Assembly: GCA_043228905.1 (NCBI GenBank)
Contig: JBHGNT010000001.1
Coordinates: 18,724,001 to 18,788,000 of the forward strand
Source of the DNA: Azolla caroliniana
Taxonomy: Eukaryota > Polypodiophyta
Length of the DNA: 64,000 nucleotides
Direction: 5' to 3'
Shown piece after piece: positions 54,494 through 64,000 of the stretch. Position 1 is the stretch's first letter. Each line of letters starts with the position of its first letter. The position numbers and the translations under genes were made by a program. The notes under the pieces are model-generated. The model did no database searches, was not told where the DNA came from, and saw only the letters and a program-made list of their open reading frames with translations.

Positions 54494-54640
54494 ACATGCA
54501 ACCAAAAGCCAAGGCCATGCAACTAAAAGTAAAAGGCATGCATCTAAAAATGGAAGTATGCAACTAAAAGCAGAGGTCATACAACTAAAAATAGAGGCCA
54601 TCCAACTAAAAGTGGGGATGCAAAGTAAAATTGGGGAGGA
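54494..54640 (+). repeat. degenerate tandem repeat of about 21-24 bp
   Basis: Units of the type ATGCAACTAAAAGCAGAGG recur about six or seven times with substitutions (CAACCAAAAGCCAAGGCC, CAACTAAAAGTAAAAGGC, CATCTAAAAATGGAAGT and so on). Confidence 0.8.
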
Positions 54641-55366
54641 GGATCAACGAGGAGCTCGATATATGTGCCATTTTTTCCCTCTTAGTTTTTTTCCCCCTTC
54701 TTTCTTCTTCCCTCTCGGATTCGAGAAACAATTTATCTCACATATTGATATCAAACTCCTAGCTTTGTTTACTTGATCTTTCTTGTCAAAAATTATCTCT
54801 CGTATTCATATCGGACCACTCCTTGCATGGTTGTTGGCTCCTTTCTTTGAAAAACTAATCTCTCATTTCCATACCCAACCCATTGTAACACGATTCTGAA
54901 ATTATTAAGAATCGATTTTCTTTTGCAATAAACTAATGATTTGTCTCTCCCACTTGTCTTATGCTTAAAACTTGCTTGTGTTGTACATGTTGCTCTAAAT
55001 CCTTCTAGTCCAGAACCCCCCCGGTTTTGTCTCACGATCCGCACATAGTGATGGATTTTCATGACAGCGCTTATCAGCTGCCTACGAGGGCAATTGGACG
55101 AGGTTTGCAACCACTCCAATGATGTGGCCACTGCCCAGTTGCGCTTTTGGCAGAAATGGCAGAACACGCCTATGGTGACGCTAGGAGAAAGTGGCCCGAG
55201 GTGGAACTACTAGCCCACACGCTGGTTTTTTCCTTTTCACATTCCTCCCTCCCTTCGTTATAGGCCCCAGGAGTTGGCTCATACTGACCGACACTAAAGG
55301 CCATTGCTTTTAGTTATAAGTATCTACTTACTTTAGGTAGTCGGTTTGAAAAACTATGTAAGTAGT
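54641..55366. other. unassigned part of the patchwork
   Basis: A 124-codon minus-strand reading (54793-55167) shows no domain. No element ends are recognised. Confidence 0.25.
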
Positions 55367-55434
55367 CTTTAGGACTAGACAACCTTTATTTTGGAATCCT
55401 CTGGTGCGAACAAGTGATGACATGATGTTAGGGC

Positions 55435-55771
55435 GTACTAAAGACACTACACAATAATGCGTGGATTCCTCAATCGCGCAACGAAGAAGACACTACGCAA
55501 TAACGCATGGATTCCGCAATCGCGCAACGAAGAAGACACTACGCAATAACACGTGGATTCCGCTACCGCGCAACGAAGCCGCGAAGAGCCGATCTACCGC
55601 GCAAAGCCACGAAGAAAGACGCAAGCCGAAGCACAGACTTCGCAACTATGCACAACGCAAGCTGGAGCACGGATTCTAGAACTCCGCATAAATGTGAGTC
55701 AACGCGGACTCCAGAACGTGAGTCAAAGCGGATTTCGGATACCGTCTAAAACAGACCCGACTTGAGTTTGA
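55435..55771 (+). repeat. first copy of copia-B' 3' untranslated region with 46-bp repeats
   Basis: GACACTACGCAATAACGC-type units start at 55443, 55489 and 55535, period 46 bp. The block ends at GACTTGAGTTTGAG, where the second copy (to 56240) instead runs into GGGGCGTG and the LTR. Confidence 0.9.
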
Positions 55772-55836
55772 GCTAATGTGTTGTAGGTCGACATCGCCGC
55801 GTTCTAGCTGGCGATGTCGACCTACAACACATTAGC
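55772..55836. repeat. perfect 27-bp inverted repeat at a duplication junction
   Basis: 55772-55798 and 55810-55836 are exact reverse complements separated by 11 bp. The right arm is the normal RNase H sequence (GCGATGTCGACCTACAACAC); the left arm is its inverted copy joined to the first 3' untranslated region. Confidence 0.97.
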
Positions 55837-56246
55837 ACAAATCTTCAAATGGCCGACATCTTCACTAAAGCCTTAAGAGCCGACAAGCTATGGCAATTCA
55901 TGACCGATCTCGGATTGACGATCCCTGACCTACCAAGCTTGAGGGGGAGTATTAAAGACACTACACAATAACACGTGGATTCCGCAATCGCGCAACGAAG
56001 AAGACACTACGCAATAACACGTGGATTCCGCAACCGCGCAACGAAGCCGCGAAGAGCCGATCTACCGCGCAAAGCCACGAAGAAAGACGCAAGCCGAAGC
56101 ACAGACTTCGCAACTATGCACAACGCAAGCTGGAGCACGGATCCCGGAACTCCGCATAAATGCGAGTCAACGCGGACTCCAGAACGTGAGTCAAAGCGGA
56201 TTTCGGATACCGTTTGAAACAGACCCGACTTGAGTTTGAGGGGGCG
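55837..56246 (+). repeat. second copy of RNase H end, 3' untranslated region and polypurine tract
   Basis: 55837-55937 repeats the RNase H end of 52436-52536. It is followed by AGCTTGAGGGGGAG, two 46-bp units and the conserved tail. TTTGAGGGGGCGTG at 56235-56246 or so is the purine tract before the LTR. Confidence 0.88.
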
Positions 56247-56629
56247 TGTTGAGAATCAAGCTCAACCTGGTCTAGTGTGTGAACTCACCTTGAGAGTGAA
56301 TAGACACTCCAATGGTCAAGAGTCACCATTATGTCACCACTTTGTATTCTAGCATTTAGTATGCGTCATAGAATCATATTCTATGACACATAACTTATGA
56401 GCTTTCACATTCCCCATGCTCTATGAGTCTTGTAGTTAATGAAGAGAGTGGGTGACTATATAAAGCATCGTCCTCCCACCTTGTATAATATTGAGTCTTT
56501 CTCCTTTGTTAATATATTTTACCTTGCGTATTCTTTGTGTCTTACTCCTTGTCTCTCTCTCTCTCTCATATACACACACACATTTCATATCTATTTTGCT
56601 GCACAAAATCCATCTCTTGATTCTTTACA
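56247..56629 (+). repeat. 3' LTR of copia-B'
   Basis: 383 bp, tip TGTTGAGAATCAAGCTCAAC, end GATTCTTTACA, followed by GTGCA. Confidence 0.92.
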
Positions 56630-56711
56630 GTGCATAACCAGACAGGTCCGCAAACGTTTTCTACATACGTATACATAGATATGCACAGTTTCGACAACTG
56701 GTATTAGAGCG
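56630..56711 (+). repeat. 5' LTR of copia-D, right part, and primer site
   Basis: After GTGCA the copia-D LTR continues (AGACAGGTCCGCAAACGTTT) to TCGACA at 56696. The primer-site-like TGGTATTAGAGCG lies at 56699-56711. Confidence 0.8.
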
Positions 56712-56795
56712 ACCTTGCTGCACGGCGGCAACAGACAACAGGAGAAAGTTGAGTGGAAAAGGCGAGGTTAGAAATCTTACTTTCATAAAAGGAAT

Positions 56796-57600
56796 ATGGC
56801 TTCAACATCTGGAACAAGAGTTGAAATCAGAAAGTTCGACGGCAAAATTTTTGCCCTATGGAAGGAGATGATGCAGGATGTGCTGATCATCCGAAGACAG
56901 GTTGAAGCCATTCAGCACAACGAAAAGCTTGCTTTGATGACAACAGAAGAGTGGAGGTCAATGGACGAAATAACACGATCCACCATCCGGATGCACCTAG
57001 CCGAAAACGGCTACTTCAGCACGACGAAAGAGATGACAATGTTCTCATTGTGGGAGAAACTTCAGGTCATCTATGAGAAGAAGTCCTCATCTTCGAAACT
57101 GATCTTGATCAAACAACTGTTCAACATGAAGATGAGAGAGACCGATCCGGCAACCTCCCACATCAACACCTTCAGTCAGGTGTTGTCTGAGCTCTCATCA
57201 CAACTTAGAAGGGTTCAACTTCGAAGAAGAAGTGAAAGCCCTTGCCTTCCTGTCAAGCTTGCCGGCGAGTTGGGAGGTATTCTGCACGACATACGCCAAT
57301 AGTCGACCGATCCTAAACTTAGACGAAACAATCGGCCAAGTCCTCACAGAGGATATTAGGCGAAAAGCAATGGGACTAACCATCGATGAGTCGGCAGAAA
57401 CCCATCACTCGACTGAGTCGTTCGATCGACAGAATCGAAAGAAAGAATAAGCCGACAAAACCGATCGACGCTACAGCCGATTGAAAACAAGGGGGGACTG
57501 ACAACGGTCGAAGTCGAAAACGGGCCGAACAAGTGAGTACTGTACACATTGCAAGAAAGCTGGCCACAATGTTTCCAACTGTTGGTCAATAAAAAGAAAA
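56796..57600 (+). pseudogene. copia-D gag
   Basis: MASTSGTRVEIRKFDGK opens a UBN2-type capsid (WEKLQVIYEKKSSSSKLILI, FNMKMRE, HINTF). A frameshift near 57215 moves the reading to FLSSLPASWEVFCTTYANSR. The zinc knuckle YCTHCKKAGHNVSNCW near 57540-57585 is canonical C-X2-C-X4-H-X4-C. Confidence 0.85.
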
Positions 57601-57720
57601 GAGAGTGGTCGGTGATCCGAGCGGAATCGGGGACGTTCTGACTTGGACCACTCTCCAGTCGGCAACCAGATCAATGTTGCCGACACCTGATCCGAAGAAA
57701 TCCTCTCCCTAGAGGATTCG

Positions 57721-58164
57721 ATGATCAGAGAAATCCTCTATAGTGCACAAGCTGCACATACGTGGTTACTAGACTTTGGTGCCACATTTCACGTGACCCC
57801 CAACATCGAATGGTTTTCGAACTATTCAACCGACGCCAACGACATAGTCCGACTAGGCAATGGGCAGGAGTGCAAGATTGCAGGAACTGGAGAAGTTCCC
57901 ATCAGATTGCCAAATGACAACATCATAACCCTACACCAAGTTCGGTGGGTACCCGATTTGAAGAGGAGTCTGGTCTCCATCGGCATGTTAGCCGAAGACG
58001 GGTACAAAACGACTCTACACGAGTCAACATGGTTGATCAGCCGAGGAAACCTCAAAAACGGTAGTGGGCACAAGTATAATAATCTATACCCATTGATGGC
58101 GATCAACCCTAAAGGGGCTGTGAACGTAGCTGAAAAGACCACCCTGAACCTATGGCATGGCTGA
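57721..58164 (+). pseudogene. copia-D protease
   Basis: 147 open residues. The active-site string reads WLLDFGATFHVT (D18-F19-G20-A21), so the Ser or Thr after the catalytic Asp is Phe, from a single base change. It ends LWHG then a stop where the integrase finger begins. Confidence 0.85.
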
Positions 58165-58980
58165 CTTGGCCACATGTCTCAAGCCGGACTTGATTGGCTG
58201 ATGTCGGTCGACTACATCCCGAAACTCCAAGCGAAGATGGACTTCTGTGAGCATTGTTGATATGGGAAATAGACCCAAACTCCGCACTCTCTCCACTACG
58301 AGATAGTACGACAACCCCTAGAGCTCGTGCACACAGACATATGTGGGCCCATGCTAGAGCGATCACCAGGAGGCTCCTAGTACTTCATCAAGTCCAAAGA
58401 TGACTGTACATGAAAATTTTGGGCATACTCCATCAAGTCCAAAGATGAAGCGCTCGAGGTCTTCACTCGATGGATATCTGAAGTGGAGAACTGGTCGGGA
58501 CACAGAGTGAAGAAACTTCGATCCGACAATGGAGGTGAGTACACCTCCAAAGCCGGATTGAAGCTGGAATTCTGGGCTGAGGCATTGCAGATGACAGTGT
58601 ACCTGATAAATCTGGCGTCATCAAGAGCAATCAGGCTCGAAGTGCCACAGGCACTATGGTCAGGCAAACAACTGATCTACGATAGGCTCCGTATATTCGA
58701 ATGGGAGGCCTACGCCTTCATCCCCAGGGAAAAAAGGACGAAGTTGGCACCCCATGCAACAAAGTGCATATTTCTTAGTTATGGAACCGATGGGGACTTC
58801 GGCTACCGGGTATGGGACCTTGAGAACCGGAAATTGATCCGGAGCAGCGACGTAGTCTTCAATGAAGACTCTATCTTCTCTCAACGGAACCAACAGAAAA
58901 CAGTTGGTAAGAAGGTATCCTTCGAAGATGACAACACTGTTGTAGAAGGATCGACCCAACGGGCCAAATCGGAGACTTGA
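58165..58980 (+). pseudogene. copia-D integrase (internally deleted)
   Basis: LGHMSQAGLDWL, CEHC, HTDICGPM (first Asp) and KLRSDNGGEYTSK (second Asp) are followed at once by LEFWAEALQMTVYLINLASS. The stretch that should carry the NGVAER glutamate is deleted. IFEWEAYAFIPREKRTKL, KCIFLSYG and SSDVVFNED finish the domain. A partly repeated CATCAAGTCCAAAGATGA appears at 58386 and 58432. Confidence 0.85.
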
Positions 58981-59121
58981 CAAATAGTCCAACTCCAACA
59001 AATTGCCAACTTCCCTGTTGTCACCGAATCGGCAACAAGTCCTAACGTCGAACTCAAAGACAAAGCCATTAGAGACACAACCGAATCGACAAGAGTCGAC
59101 AAAGGCAGAGTCACTAAGAGG

Positions 59122-59767
59122 TGTTAGGATCTCGGTCCCTCCAGATGGGATACGAAGGCCAGACAATGGAAGACCCTGGTGAGAACCAGATGTGGAGTAC
59201 TCGGCAACGGAAGACCCAATGAGAACCGGATGATGAGTACCCGACAAGGAAGACCCGGTGAGAACCAGATGTTGCAGGCCCGGTGAGAACCTCGCACCGG
59301 ATAAAGGGACATATATGTAGATATGTTTCTGAGAGCCCATTGTGGCTATATCTGTAAATAGTCCTAATGTCATATTAGTATAAATGTGACCTAGGGCAAA
59401 AGTGTGCGATGATTATAGTTGTTGTTATTATCTTTGTATAGTGTAATTGATTGTAACGACTGTACTGAGAGAGAGAGAGAGAGAGAGAGCGATACAGAGC
59501 ATGTCTCTGTTGTAACTGTTGCTAGGCGAAGATTGTGAGCAAGAGGTCATTGCCTCAGTGCTCCCTGTTGTACTCCTTGGCATAGTGATAGTTTGGAGTC
59601 TGTGGACTCCCGTGGTTTTTCCCTCTCAGGGTTTTCCACGTTAACATCTTGTGTATTCTCTTTCTGTTTGTGTACTTACCTCCATCCCCATTTCTTATGT
59701 GTTTGATTTTCATCAAGTGATCTATGCTTCGGTTGTGGCCGGAGATTATTCCGCATATTTCTCGTCA
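59122..59767 (+). mobile_element. solo LTR (family X) in copia-D, TSD AGAGG
   Basis: 646 bp starting TGTTAGG and ending CTCGTCA, with perfect AGAGG at 59117-59121 and 59768-59772. It is the same family as 30594-31273 in the opposite orientation. A GA microsatellite lies at 59468-59489. Confidence 0.93.
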
Positions 59768-59772
59768 AGAGG

Positions 59773-60099
59773 CAAGTCAGAATCGAGTCGACAACAACCA
59801 CAAGGGAGAACAACCAGACACCGCCGAAATCCCAAACTTGGGGTGGGACACTTAACAAGACTCCTGACGCGACTGGTTCAACAAATACAAATCGTCAATC
59901 TGAACTGATCGAAGGATCTGAACCAGCTATTACGGCACCCAGGAGATCTGGACAAGCTTGATGGCAAACAGAGTTTTATCAACCGGGCCTTGACTATGTC
60001 CACTACACGGATGCAGGTGAACCACAAACGTATGATGAAGCTATGGCCGCACCGGACGCCGAAACATGGCTGCAAACCATGAAATCTGAAATGGACTAG
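59773..60099 (+). pseudogene. copia-D linker and RT start, degraded
   Basis: The linker resumes after the solo LTR and reaches RT N-terminal sequence in shifting frames (TYDEAMAAPDAETWLQTMKS, then a stop at MD, followed by IHQNKTWELVE). Confidence 0.65.
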
Positions 60100-61605
60100 A
60101 TTCATCAGAATAAGACATGGGAGCTGGTCGAACTACTAGTAGGAAGAAAGCCGCTACCTTGCAAATGGGTGTTCCGATACAAGTATGTCTCCGACTTAGA
60201 GAAACCCAAGTACAAATCTCGGCTTGTCGTGAAAGGATTCAAACAGGAATATGGGGTCGACTACGACGAGATATTCTCACCAGTAGTCAAGATGACCATC
60301 CTCCGACTCCTACTAGGAGTTGTGGCCACAGAAGACCTAGAGCTCGAGCAGATGGACGTCAAGACGGCATTCCTACATGAAGATCTGGACGAAGACATAT
60401 ATATGTCTCAATCGGCAGGCTTCACAGCGCCGGGGGAGGATAGTCACCTCGTATGCAGACTTAAGAAAAGTCTATATGGCCTCAAACAAGTGCCGAGGAT
60501 GTGGTACCAGAAGTTTGACTCCTACATAGGGCAGCTTGGATACATCAGATCAGACTCCGACTCATGCATGTATGTTCGGCAATTGGCCGACGAGTCCAGG
60601 ATCTATCTGATCCTATATGTCGACGACATGCTGATTGCAGGGAGCAATCAAGCAGAAATCGGTAAGTTGAAGCGGAGCCTTCACGCAAAGTTCACGATGA
60701 AGGAACTAGGACCAGCCCGACACATATTGGGCATGAGGATAGAGCGAGATCAGACGACCAAGACTCTCCGACTCTCCCAGTCTGAATACATCTGCAAGGT
60801 GCTGAAGCACTTCAACATGGAGAATGCAACACCAACACCAATACCACTTCCGACATCAATCAGACTATCAGATAGAGACTCTCCTGCAACGGACAAGGAG
60901 AGCAAGCTTAATGGAAAGATACCCTACACATCGGTAGTAGGAAGTATCATGTATGAAATGGTGGCGACCCGACCCGACCTAGCCTATGCCGTAGGGGTGG
61001 TCAACCGATACATGTTAAACCCAGGAAGGAAGCATTGGGAGGCCGTCAAGCACATCCTTAGGTATTTGAAAGGAACAACGGATGCACATTTAACTTTCGG
61101 ACTAACAACCTTAGCTGAAGTCGAAGGCTACATCGATTTCGACTATGCTGGAAATGCAGATAATCGGAAATTGACATCAGGCGACATCTTCACCTATGGT
61201 GGCGGTGCAATATCATGGAGGTCGAAACTTCAAGAGTGCACGACTCTATCTACCACAGAAGCCGAGTACATAGCATCGAAGGAAGCGATCTGGTTGCACC
61301 GACTGTTTGCTGACCTCGGAACTGCAAACCAAAAATACCGACCAACGTCGACTATCTATTGAGACTCACAGAGCGCAATACACCTCATCAACAATCTCGT
61401 CTACCATGCGAAGAAGAAGCACATTGAGGTGCGGTATCATCATATCCGGGAGCTCGTGACCGAGAAGAAACTCGAAGACCGGAAGATCGACACCAAGGTG
61501 AACATCGTTGATTGTCTGACAAAGCCACTCCCAAATCAATGCTTCGGAACACTAAGGACGAAGCTGGGGTCACGACAAGAGACTGAGCAGAAGAAAGCTG
61601 AATGA
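60100..61605 (+). pseudogene. copia-D reverse transcriptase and RNase H
   Basis: The main open part (60169-61362, 397 codons) has KPKYKSRLVVKGFKQEYGVD, EQMDVKTAFLHEDL, CRLKKSLYGLKQVPRMWYQK, LYVDD (to 60627), ELGPARHILGMRI, TRPDLAYAVGVVNRYM and, for RNase H, EGYIDFDYAGNADNRKLTSG and LSTTEAEYIA. A TGA at 61360-61362 replaces the Cys/Trp of the YCDSQSA motif. The reading resumes (DSQSAIHLINNLVYHAKKKH, CLTKPLPNQCF) to a stop near 61602. RT itself is the best preserved catalytic domain of copia-D. Confidence 0.88.
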
Positions 61606-61776
61606 GGAGTAGAACGTAAGAGCTGATTGACACTCATACTATACCTCTGCCGACTCGGCTACTTGCCGATAGACTTGTAACATAAAATCTAGTTAAACCT
61701 GTAATCTAGGTTTACGGGGGAGATAACCAAAAGCATTTGCATATGCACAAAAGAGTAGTCCTTTTACGGGGGAGTT
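61606..61776 (+). other. 3' untranslated region and polypurine tract of copia-D
   Basis: Non-coding. It contains two TTTACGGGGGAG tracts (about 61710 and 61762), the second directly before the LTR. Confidence 0.8.
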
Positions 61777-62037
61777 TGTTGGCATAAAAGGCAGACTCCT
61801 TCCAAATTGTATCCATCCAAGTGTGAACTCGTTAATAAGTTAGGGCTTAGTATAGAAGCGAATACCTAACATTGTAATGAAAGATGACAAGAAGAGTATT
61901 GCATCTCTGAGCGAGAACGAAGTAATGAGAAGCTTTCCTTTAAAGCTCGATTGACTGTCTAAGTCTCGATTCACTGTGTTTTTTGTGTGTTGGTTTCTGT
62001 GCATAAGCAGACAGGTCCGCAAACGTTTTCCGCATAC
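61777..62037 (+). repeat. 3' LTR of copia-D, truncated
   Basis: Matches 48017-48253 and continues to GCATAC at 62037, where the next element begins with TGTTACCG. Confidence 0.85.
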
Positions 62038-62545
62038 TGTTACCGATACAGAACACTGTCTATCTTCAGTCCTTCGAGATAGACTTCAAGGTGATTGCGT
62101 GACAAGGTATGCTGTTACATGAGGCATAAGCTGTACTCCGTTGGTTGCGTAATAATGTGTATCTATGGGTGAAGGTTCACGGCTACGACCGAGAACCTGA
62201 GTGTGCTACTACGCTAACTCTTACCCCACGCTTTCAACAACGCACTTACAAATAGTACAGGGATTCCACAAGATAGCATGGGTTGCACAGACACAGAAAA
62301 TCAGAGAAGATAGGATTCTATTAGAAAAGAAAGAATCACACGCTTAAAAATTACACGCTACCTCTTATAGAGGATTTCTGCCCTTTATATACACAAGGCG
62401 TTCAACCGTTCATGCATCTCGCGTGAACCGTTACATTTCTTTTCTTAACACTACTAATCTAATTACGCATTTTGTCCCGCGGTTACAATTCCGGCGGACA
62501 ACACCTGGCACGCTTGTGGGACAGTGCCATGGCACGTCGGACCCA
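62038..62545 (-). repeat. LTR of a further minus-strand element (3' LTR)
   Basis: About 508 bp, TGGGTCCG to GGTAACA in element sense. A TATA box GTGTATATAAAGGGCAG lies near 62385-62401. The call as 3' LTR rests on the adjoining purine tract and on the ORF ending there. The partner LTR and the second copy of the target pentamer (CATAC, 62033-62037) would lie beyond 64000. Confidence 0.6.
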
Positions 62546-62563
62546 TCCCTCTATTCGTCCTCT
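62546..62563 (-). other. polypurine tract
   Basis: On the minus strand AGAGGACGAATAGAGGGA directly precedes the LTR. The terminal stop of the adjacent ORF (62551-62553) lies inside it. Confidence 0.65.
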
Positions 62564-64000
62564 AAGATGTCCAGGATGTTCGGCTCTGCTCGCACGTTCT
62601 GGTCTGGAGATGGCGTAGTGTCCGTTGGTGCTTTGTTGCTCTGTTGCGCGCCCTGTTCCTCTTCAGTCGGCGTGGGGGTTTCTACGTTGTCCACTTCTCC
62701 CTCCGTGGTCGGAGCCAGCTCTGCTAGCTCGCTCTTGTCTGCTACGTCTGGCGCTTCCGTCTGTGGGCAAGCGGTTGACTAAGGCTCTGTCCTATCCGTA
62801 TCGTTCTCCATGTTGCCAGGCGTAGTTGTTATTTTTGGTGAATTGGGCCGAGACTCTTCGTGCTTGGTGGAATTGGTATCGGGTACCGTAGTAGGCTTCG
62901 TACGCTATTGCTCACTCCTAATCTCCATTAGTCAGCTGAAAATATCCTCTTGACTTTTCCCGAAGTCGTCTAACAGCTGTGAGAGTTCCTGGGAGTGTTG
63001 GTCCGCTAGCGTGTGATAATCCTATGTTAGGTCCTCGCGTACTGTCGCAATGCCTTCCTCATTGAGTTTGTAGAAACTTCGGCCTTCTTTCCTTCGGTTC
63101 TCCCAGTCGGCCTGGTAGGTATGCAACTCCGCCACTTGTGTTGCCCATGCCATCCAGCCTTTGTCTAGCGCCGTTTTTAATTTCGCCGTAAACCTCTCCC
63201 GATTGGTTTGAAGAAGTATGCGTACATTATCTGCTATCACTTGGGAGCGGTTTTGCGCTTCTTCCAGGGTTTTATTGAGGTTTTTGATTTCTCGCTTATT
63301 AACTGCGGCCGTGTCCTCATAATGGTTTTTCATCTCTGCCCATATCTGGGACTCTTTCAAGTGTAATTCCTCCAGCCGGCCCATTTCATTGTTCAGGCAG
63401 ACTTCTACCTGATGTGTCACCTCCCGTTCCCATACGAGCTACTCGTCGTACCACACTTTCTTCTTTGCCAATAACTCCCGGAGCCCTGAGATTGCCGCTT
63501 CTGACTTTTGGGCTTCCTCCCGTAGCTTGGTGTTTTCTTCTTTCGTGCTGGTGTGAACTGTTGCCTCTGCTTCGAGTTTCTCTTCGAGTGCCTTCACTGC
63601 CCTTCGACCTTTGGCCTGGATGTCCTTTTCTTTGTCAGAGGATTGGCGGAGTTCGGCGTGGAAGCGGTCAATCTCAGACTCCGCAAGCTGTGTAGCCCTT
63701 TTTGCTTTAGCGACGATGGCCTTTTGTGCTACAATATCCTCATGTAGGGTTATCGATGTGTCTTCACCTGCTATTGGTTCGAGGTTTTGCGGTGCCATAG
63801 TGACGCTGTGTTCTAGCTCCGTAATGCACTCTTGGGCCTTCTGTAATTGGGCTTGAGTCAGCTTGACTGTTTTCCAAACGTTTTTATTCTTGATAGCCAT
63901 ATCCTTGGCCCCCACACTAACTCTAGCCAATTCCCGATGTGCCTCGACCAAGGCTGCATTCAATGGGGGTAGTTCAATGCCCATACGCCGAATCCCCGCG
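62551..64000 (-). pseudogene. coiled-coil ORF at the 3' end of an LTR element, decayed, runs off the window
   Basis: One minus-strand frame can be followed from the window edge to TAG 62551-62553, about 480 codons. It is interrupted by stops at 63439, 63022, 62932, 62905 and 62779 (lowest coordinates). The first 330 codons are strongly helical and charged with heptad-like Leu/Ala spacing, suggesting a long coiled coil. The rest is acidic and Pro/Thr/Glu-rich. No retroviral gag or pol motif is seen. Its place between pol (presumably outside the window) and the 3' LTR corresponds to the extra ORF position known in several plant gypsy lineages. Function unknown. Confidence 0.6.

Larger units (their letters stand above)
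52537..55434. mobile_element. 2.9-kb patchwork insertion bounded by a 68-bp direct repeat
   Basis: Between the copia-B' RNase H end and its 3' untranslated region lies foreign DNA. It begins and ends with the same 68 bp (52542-52609 and 55367-55434, one difference). It contains a LINE fragment, a CG-rich tandem repeat, a short-unit repeat and unassigned sequence. The host bases GCTTGAGGGGGAGT expected at the site are missing, and no target duplication is seen. The LTRs and primer site of an LTR element are absent. Confidence 0.75.
48254..56629 (+). mobile_element. copia-B' element (second copia-B copy)
   Basis: LTRs at 48254-48646 and 56247-56629 share the copia-B LTR sequence. The flanking pentamer GTGCA is perfect (48249-48253 and 56630-56634), and the copia-D LTR continues across it. 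The body has gag, protease, integrase, a gutted RT and RNase H. A 2.9-kb patchwork insertion and a fold-back duplication lie at its 3' end. Confidence 0.94.
48017..62037 (+). mobile_element. copia-D element (Ty1/copia), split by other insertions
   Basis: A 5' LTR starting TGTTGGCATAAAAGGC (48017) and a matching 3' LTR at 61777. The 5' LTR is interrupted by copia-B' (48254-56629 plus a GTGCA duplication). The body 56697-61776 has gag, protease, integrase, RT and RNase H, with a solo LTR at 59122-59767. The 3' LTR is cut at 62037 by the next element, so no target duplication can be checked. Confidence 0.88.

Noticed and set aside
62501-62530. TGGCACGCTTGTGGGAC as a primer-binding site of a plus-strand element with LTR 62038-62500.
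   Set aside because: The minus-strand reading explains more: a purine tract at 62546-62563, a TATA box in that sense, and a long minus-strand frame ending in the tract.

Overview
The window is a piece of a seed-plant (most likely angiosperm) nuclear genome. The grounds are tRNA-derived SINEs, Ty1/copia elements primed from a tRNA-iMet-like site, Ty3/gypsy elements, LINE relics, a decayed PLS-type PPR gene and one plant-style F-box gene. I cannot name the species. No prokaryotic features, rRNA genes, CRISPR arrays or biosynthetic clusters are visible. Almost everything except the F-box gene (40580-41866, minus) is transposon-derived.

Layout. 1-5700: degraded sequence with a PPR pseudogene (about 4830-5580). 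5700-26066: a decayed minus-strand gypsy pol (gypsy-1) split by an 808-bp insert (6303-7110, TSD ACCAC) and by a three-deep nest: copia-A outer (7897-25526, minus), copia-A inner (8631-21409, plus, TSD CGTCA) and gypsy-2 (11323-19694, plus, TSD ACGC). 26935-33462: copia-B (minus, TSD TCAAC) carrying two solo LTRs (30594-31273, TSD CAAAG; 29029-29935, TSD ACGT), the second holding SINE-like units. 33904-36174: a gypsy RT fragment and a broken copia-A ending in two inverted LTRs. 36175-45169: the most gene-like interval, with a SINE, a LINE relic, the F-box gene behind a microsatellite-dense upstream region, and a gypsy gag fragment. 45170-62037: copia-C (plus) is cut by copia-D (plus), whose 5' LTR is split by a second copia-B copy (48254-56629, TSD GTGCA) and whose body holds another solo LTR (59122-59767, TSD AGAGG). 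62038-64000: the 3' end of a further minus-strand LTR element, with a decayed coiled-coil ORF, running off the window.

How the parts relate. The target-site duplications and reading frames that resume across insertions give a relative order: gypsy-1, then copia-A outer, then copia-A inner, then gypsy-2; copia-C, then copia-D, then copia-B'. No element has an intact pol. Copia-A outer keeps gag-PR-IN but lost half its RT; copia-A inner keeps IN-RT-RNase H but lost gag-PR. Gypsy-2 has the most similar LTR pair, but its protease region is tandemly amplified and its pol carries in-frame stops.

Most unusual items: gypsy-2, with a D-H-G protease motif, an F-L-D-D RT motif and a locally amplified protease segment; a terminal hairpin shared by three copia families; fold-back and ectopic-duplication scars in copia-A and copia-B'; and a 2.9-kb patchwork insertion bounded by a 68-bp direct repeat. 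All are readable from sequence, but their novelty is inference because no database could be searched.
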